Notes under the pieces: model-generated
What the model saw: the letters and a program-made list of their open reading frames with translations, nothing else
What the model was told of the DNA's origin: nothing
Database searches by the model: none
NCBI GenBank assembly: GCA_031278025.1
Contig: JAITLF010000313.1
Span: 1 to 8,625 of the forward strand
Reading direction: 5' to 3'
DNA length: 8,625 bases
Origin: Treponema sp.
GTDB taxonomy: Bacteria > Spirochaetota > Spirochaetia > Treponematales > Breznakiellaceae
Made by a program: the position numbers and the translations under genes
Shown: positions 6,582 to 8,625 of the stretch, piece after piece
Position numbering within the stretch: position 1 is the stretch's first letter
How the letters are laid out: each line of letters opens with the position of its first letter

Positions 6582-6765
6582 CCTCGAAATGTGTGGAATT
6601 GCGCGAATTTCCATACAAATTACGCAAAGTTTCGCAGGCTCCCGGAGAACAAGAAGATCTCTGAAATCACGCTACGACTGAATAGTTACAAAAACTCAAT
6701 TCATAGAGAATAGGGCAGAACAGGCCCGCTAAAATACGCCGAATTTATAATCGCCCCTTGATTCA

Positions 6766-6794
6766 TTGACCTTTGGCGCTTAAAGCGTTATTTT
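6766..6794 (+). promoter_or_regulatory. Candidate promoter for hflK-hflC
   Basis: TTGACC (6766-6771, five of six consensus bases) and TATTTT (6789-6794, four of six) are 17 bases apart. Transcription would start near 6801, leaving about 42 nt before the preferred GTG start of hflK. A separate perfect TATAAT (6746-6751) has no recognisable -35 partner. Confidence 0.5.
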
Positions 6795-6842
6795 TGAAAG
6801 GACCGGTAGCGGATTTTGCCGTTTCCGGTTAAAGGAAACCGC

Positions 6843-7808
6843 GTGAAGAATGTTACTCCCTCTAAACTGGCCGCTGTGGTGCGTCCGGTGACGGTTCTCC
6901 TGGCCATTGCCGCCATTGTGGTGGTGATTCTGCTGGGGACCGGCGTGTATGTCGTGGATCAAACCGAAGAAGCGGTAATTACCCGGTTCGGCAAATACTA
7001 CACTACCACCGGGCCGGGGCTTCAGTTCAAGCTGCCCTTCGGCATCGACAGGCATTATATTGTAAATGTCAAGAATGTCCAGACCGAACAATTCGGCTTT
7101 CGCACCCTGCAAGGCGGCATTTCTTCCACCTATGCGAGCGATATCAGGGAATCCACCATGCTCACCGGGGACCTCAACATCATCGATGTGGAATGGATCA
7201 TCCAGTACCGCGTTGTCGACCCCGTGGCCTGGACCTTTAACGTGATGGAACGGGAAAGAACCATACGCGATGTGTCCAGATCGGCGATCAATATGCTGGT
7301 GGGGGACCGTACCATCATGGACATCATGGGGCCGGAACGAAGTGCCATTGAGATTGAGGGCATAAATATCATGAACGAGACTTTCCGGGGTTTCGGCCTG
7401 GGCATAGACGTAATCGCGGTAAAGCTCCAGAACATCGATCCGCCTCCGGGGGTGCAGGAGGCTTTTGACGACGTGAACAAGGCCGAGCAGGACATGAACC
7501 GGCTTATCAACGAGGGGCTCCAGGCTTACAACGCGGAGATACCCAAGGCCAAAGGCGAGGCCGAGCGGCTGATTCAGGTGGCCCAGGGCTATGCCACGGA
7601 ACGGCTTAACCGCGCCCAGGGCGATGTGGCGCGTTTCAATTCGGTGTACGAGGAGTATCGCAAGGCGCCGGAAATTACCCGCAGGCGGCTCTACTACGAG
7701 ATGGTAGAAGAAGTGTTCAAGGATGATAAGGAAACGGTGATCATCGACCGTAACTTTGATAATTTCCTGCCGTTAAAGAACCTTTCTCCGGCCGGGGGAG
7801 GAAATTAA
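6843..7808 (+). CDS. hflK: SPFH/band-7 membrane protein HflK
   Basis: Subunit of the HflK-HflC complex, an inner-membrane SPFH assembly that encloses and modulates the FtsH protease. The preferred start is GTG at 6843, giving 321 residues, because AAAGGA (6831-6836) sits six bases before it. An upstream in-frame TTG at 6816 would add nine residues but has a poorly spaced ribosome site. One membrane helix (about residues 11-34, VVRPVTVLLAIAAIVVVILLG) is followed by the band-7 domain beginning GVYVVDQTEEAVITRFGKY, with the characteristic GPGLQFKLPFGID and YRVVDPVAW segments. The C-terminal part is a charged helical region (KAKGEAERLIQVAQGYATER) ending in LYYEMVEEVF...IIDRNFDNFLPL, as in HflK. 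It lacks the long Gly-rich N-terminal tail of E. coli HflK. Its stop is followed by the duplicated 65-bp units and hflC. Confidence 0.92.
   Translation: MKNVTPSKLAAVVRPVTVLLAIAAIVVVILLGTGVYVVDQTEEAVITRFGKYYTTTGPGLQFKLPFGIDRHYIVNVKNVQTEQFGFRTLQGGISSTYASDIRESTMLTGDLNIIDVEWIIQYRVVDPVAWTFNVMERERTIRDVSRSAINMLVGDRTIMDIMGPERSAIEIEGINIMNETFRGFGLGIDVIAVKLQNIDPPPGVQEAFDDVNKAEQDMNRLINEGLQAYNAEIPKAKGEAERLIQVAQGYATERLNRAQGDVARFNSVYEEYRKAPEITRRRLYYEMVEEVFKDDKETVIIDRNFDNFLPLKNLSPAGGGN
7794..7801 (+). promoter_or_regulatory. Strong Shine-Dalgarno displaced from hflC
   Basis: GGGGGAGG ends eight bases before the ATG at 7810, a near-ideal ribosome site inside the last codons of hflK. Such a site would be expected to serve hflC. 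Here it serves the first 22-codon frame of the tandem repeat, and hflC starts 130 bases further on. Confidence 0.7.
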
Positions 7809-7809
7809 T

Positions 7810-7878
7810 ATGATAACCTTAGCTCCGTGCGGCCGCACGGCCGCACATTTCAACCGAACAGGGAACGAAGTTCCATGA
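7810..7878 (+). CDS. 22-codon small ORF, repeat copy 1
   Basis: Reads MITLAPCGRTAAHFNRTGNEVP and stops at TGA 7876-7878, which overlaps the ATG of the next small frame (ATGA). It has the best ribosome site in the area (GGGGGAGG, eight bases upstream) and begins one base after the hflK stop, so translation is plausible. No known family, membrane segment or signal peptide is recognised. It may be a leader peptide that carries ribosomes towards hflC, or simply a by-product of the repeat sequence. Confidence 0.4.
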   Translation: MITLAPCGRTAAHFNRTGNEVP

Positions 7879-7939
7879 TAACCTTAGCTCCGTGCGGCCG
7901 CATGGCCGCACATTTCAACCGAACAGGGAACGAAGTTCC
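7810..7939. repeat. Tandem duplication of a 65-bp unit at the hflC start
   Basis: Copies 7810-7874 and 7875-7939 are identical at 64 of 65 bases; the sole difference is C at 7838 against T at 7903. Each unit begins with ATGATAACC and ends with GGGAACGAAGTTCC, and the hflC start ATGA follows where a third copy would begin. Each unit holds a strong dyad GTGCGGCCG-CA-CGGCCGCAC (7827-7846 in copy 1, weakened by the substitution in copy 2) and a small one, GGAAC-GAA-GTTCC, directly before the next ATG. Near-identity implies a recent duplication. Confidence 0.93.
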
Positions 7940-7943
7940 ATGA
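7875..7943 (+). CDS. 22-codon small ORF, repeat copy 2
   Basis: Same peptide as copy 1 except Met for Thr at residue 10. Its TGA (7941-7943) overlaps the hflC start codon as ATGA, a classic stop-restart coupling. Its own ribosome site is AGGGA (7860-7864), ten bases upstream and partly locked in the GGAAC/GTTCC dyad. Product function unknown; translation unproven. Confidence 0.35.
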   Translation: MITLAPCGRMAAHFNRTGNEVP

Positions 7944-8625
7944 AAAAACTTATTATAACACTAATAGTAATTGTTGTACTGATTGCGGGTATTTTGCTGA
8001 TTGGACCCCTGTACGTTATTGACGAGGGGGAACAGGCCGTGGTGGTCCAGATGGGGAAAATCGTCAATGTGGTTACCGGGGCGGGGTTGCATATAAAGGT
8101 GCCCTTCATTGACGACGTGGTACGCTATCCCAAACGGATCATGGCCTGGGACGGGGAACAGAAGAGTATTCCGACCAGGGAAAAGCAGTACATCTTTGCC
8201 GATGTTACGGCCCGCTGGCGCATATCCGATCCGAAGAAGTTCTACGAATCCATCACGACGATTGGCAGCGCCTACCAGAAACTTGCCGAAGTTATCGATT
8301 CCGAGGTAAAGACCGTAGTGGCGGAAAACTACCTGAGGGAATCGGTGCGGAATTCCAACATCATCCTGGAAAGACAGGATACGGCCGATGTTCCGGGTGT
8401 TGACGATGCAGGCGCCGCTCCCGCGCCGGTTCAAAGCGAGGGCAGCCGGGAACCGATTCAGCGGGGAAGGCGGCAGCTTGCCGAGGAGATTCTCAGCCGT
8501 TCGCGGCGCATGGTTCCGGAGTACGGCATTGAGTTAATCGACGTGGTAACCCGGCAGATCGGCTATTCCGATGAGCTTACCCAGAGTGTCTACGCCCGGA
8601 TGATCAAGGAACGCAACCAGATCGC
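7940..8625 (+). CDS. hflC: SPFH/band-7 membrane protein HflC, 3' end outside window
   Basis: Partner of HflK in the complex that regulates FtsH. 228 codons are present before the window ends, all open. The start ATG gives MKKLIITLIVIVVLIAGILL, a single N-terminal membrane anchor, then the band-7 domain: YVIDEGEQAVVVQMGKI, GAGLHIKVPFIDDV, RYPKRIMAWDGE and ADVTARWRISDPKKFYESI. Residue stretch YGIELIDVVTRQIGYSDELTQSVYARMIKERNQIA near the cut is the conserved HflC region leading to the C-terminal helix. An Ala/Pro/Gly-rich low-complexity segment (about 150-172) interrupts the helical part, where E. coli HflC is shorter. The ribosome site AGGGA (7925-7929) is ten bases away and part of a small hairpin. 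Translation is probably helped by coupling to the small frame whose stop overlaps the start. Confidence 0.93.
   Translation, partial: MKKLIITLIVIVVLIAGILLIGPLYVIDEGEQAVVVQMGKIVNVVTGAGLHIKVPFIDDVVRYPKRIMAWDGEQKSIPTREKQYIFADVTARWRISDPKKFYESITTIGSAYQKLAEVIDSEVKTVVAENYLRESVRNSNIILERQDTADVPGVDDAGAAPAPVQSEGSREPIQRGRRQLAEEILSRSRRMVPEYGIELIDVVTRQIGYSDELTQSVYARMIKERNQI

Larger units (their letters stand above)
6251..6689. repeat. 439-bp non-coding element with terminal inverted repeats (element B)
   Basis: The left end GTAACTATTTAGTCG (6251-6265) and the right end CGACTGAATAGTTAC (6675-6689) are inverted copies with 14 of 15 bases matching. Read inward from the right end, 38 of the first 45 bases match the left 45 bases of element A (2810-2854) without a gap. 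The left end, with GTCGCCT, matches the right end of element A. Elements A and B therefore share both ends but lie in opposite orientation. The interior carries a tandem array and other dyads described separately, and no convincing gene. The 61-codon frame at 6528-6713 crosses the element's right end and shows no coding features. No clear target duplication is seen. Best explained as a non-autonomous mobile-element relic. Confidence 0.65.

Noticed and set aside
6528..6713. 61-codon plus-strand frame starting MPQPGGNSF
   Set aside because: It starts inside one inverted repeat, crosses the right end of element B, has no ribosome site and no recognisable protein features.
6816..6842. HflK start at TTG 6816
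   Set aside because: Rare start codon with a badly spaced ribosome site (GAAAGGA 13 bases away), whereas GTG 6843 has AAAGGA at six bases.

Overview
The window is a stretch of ordinary bacterial chromosome, gene-dense and moderately GC-rich, with two repeat-laden intergenic regions. The gene set (a molybdate ABC transporter, a HisF that stands alone, a TGS-domain uridine-kinase-like protein, a nicotinate phosphoribosyltransferase, HflK and HflC) and the look of the proteins suggest a spirochaete, possibly a termite-gut Treponema relative. That assignment is inference from recalled family resemblance; there is no rRNA or other taxonomic marker here.

Layout. Positions 20-1808 (+) hold modB and modC, the permease and ATPase of a molybdate/tungstate importer; the binding-protein gene modA is presumably just upstream, outside the window. 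Positions 1842-2746 (+) hold a candidate promoter and hisF. Positions 2747-2900 are a convergent intergenic gap containing a hairpin and a 79-bp element with inverted ends. Positions 2901-6129 (-) hold two genes transcribed leftwards: pncB first, then the TGS/uridine-kinase-like gene, separated by a GC-rich, hairpin-forming spacer. Positions 6130-6842 are a long non-coding region. It contains a terminator-like hairpin behind pncB, a 439-bp element whose ends match those of the 79-bp element, a nested 54-bp tandem repeat of GGGGTC/GACCCC palindromes, and the candidate hflK promoter. Positions 6843-8625 (+) hold hflK and hflC; hflC runs off the window.

How the genes work together. ModBC import molybdate for molybdoenzymes. 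HisF makes the imidazole ring of histidine together with HisH, which is not in this window. PncB feeds nicotinate into NAD. The kinase-like protein probably phosphorylates a nucleoside or similar small molecule. HflK and HflC form the inner-membrane SPFH complex that controls the FtsH protease.

Most unusual points. (1) A 65-bp unit is tandemly duplicated exactly at the hflC start codon. Each copy is a 22-codon reading frame, giving a chain in which both small frames end on the next start through ATGA overlaps, and the strong Shine-Dalgarno now serves the first small frame instead of hflC. (2) Two intergenic elements of very different length share the same pair of asymmetric ends in opposite orientation, which looks like a non-autonomous mobile-element family. 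No complete, clearly new multi-gene system is visible.
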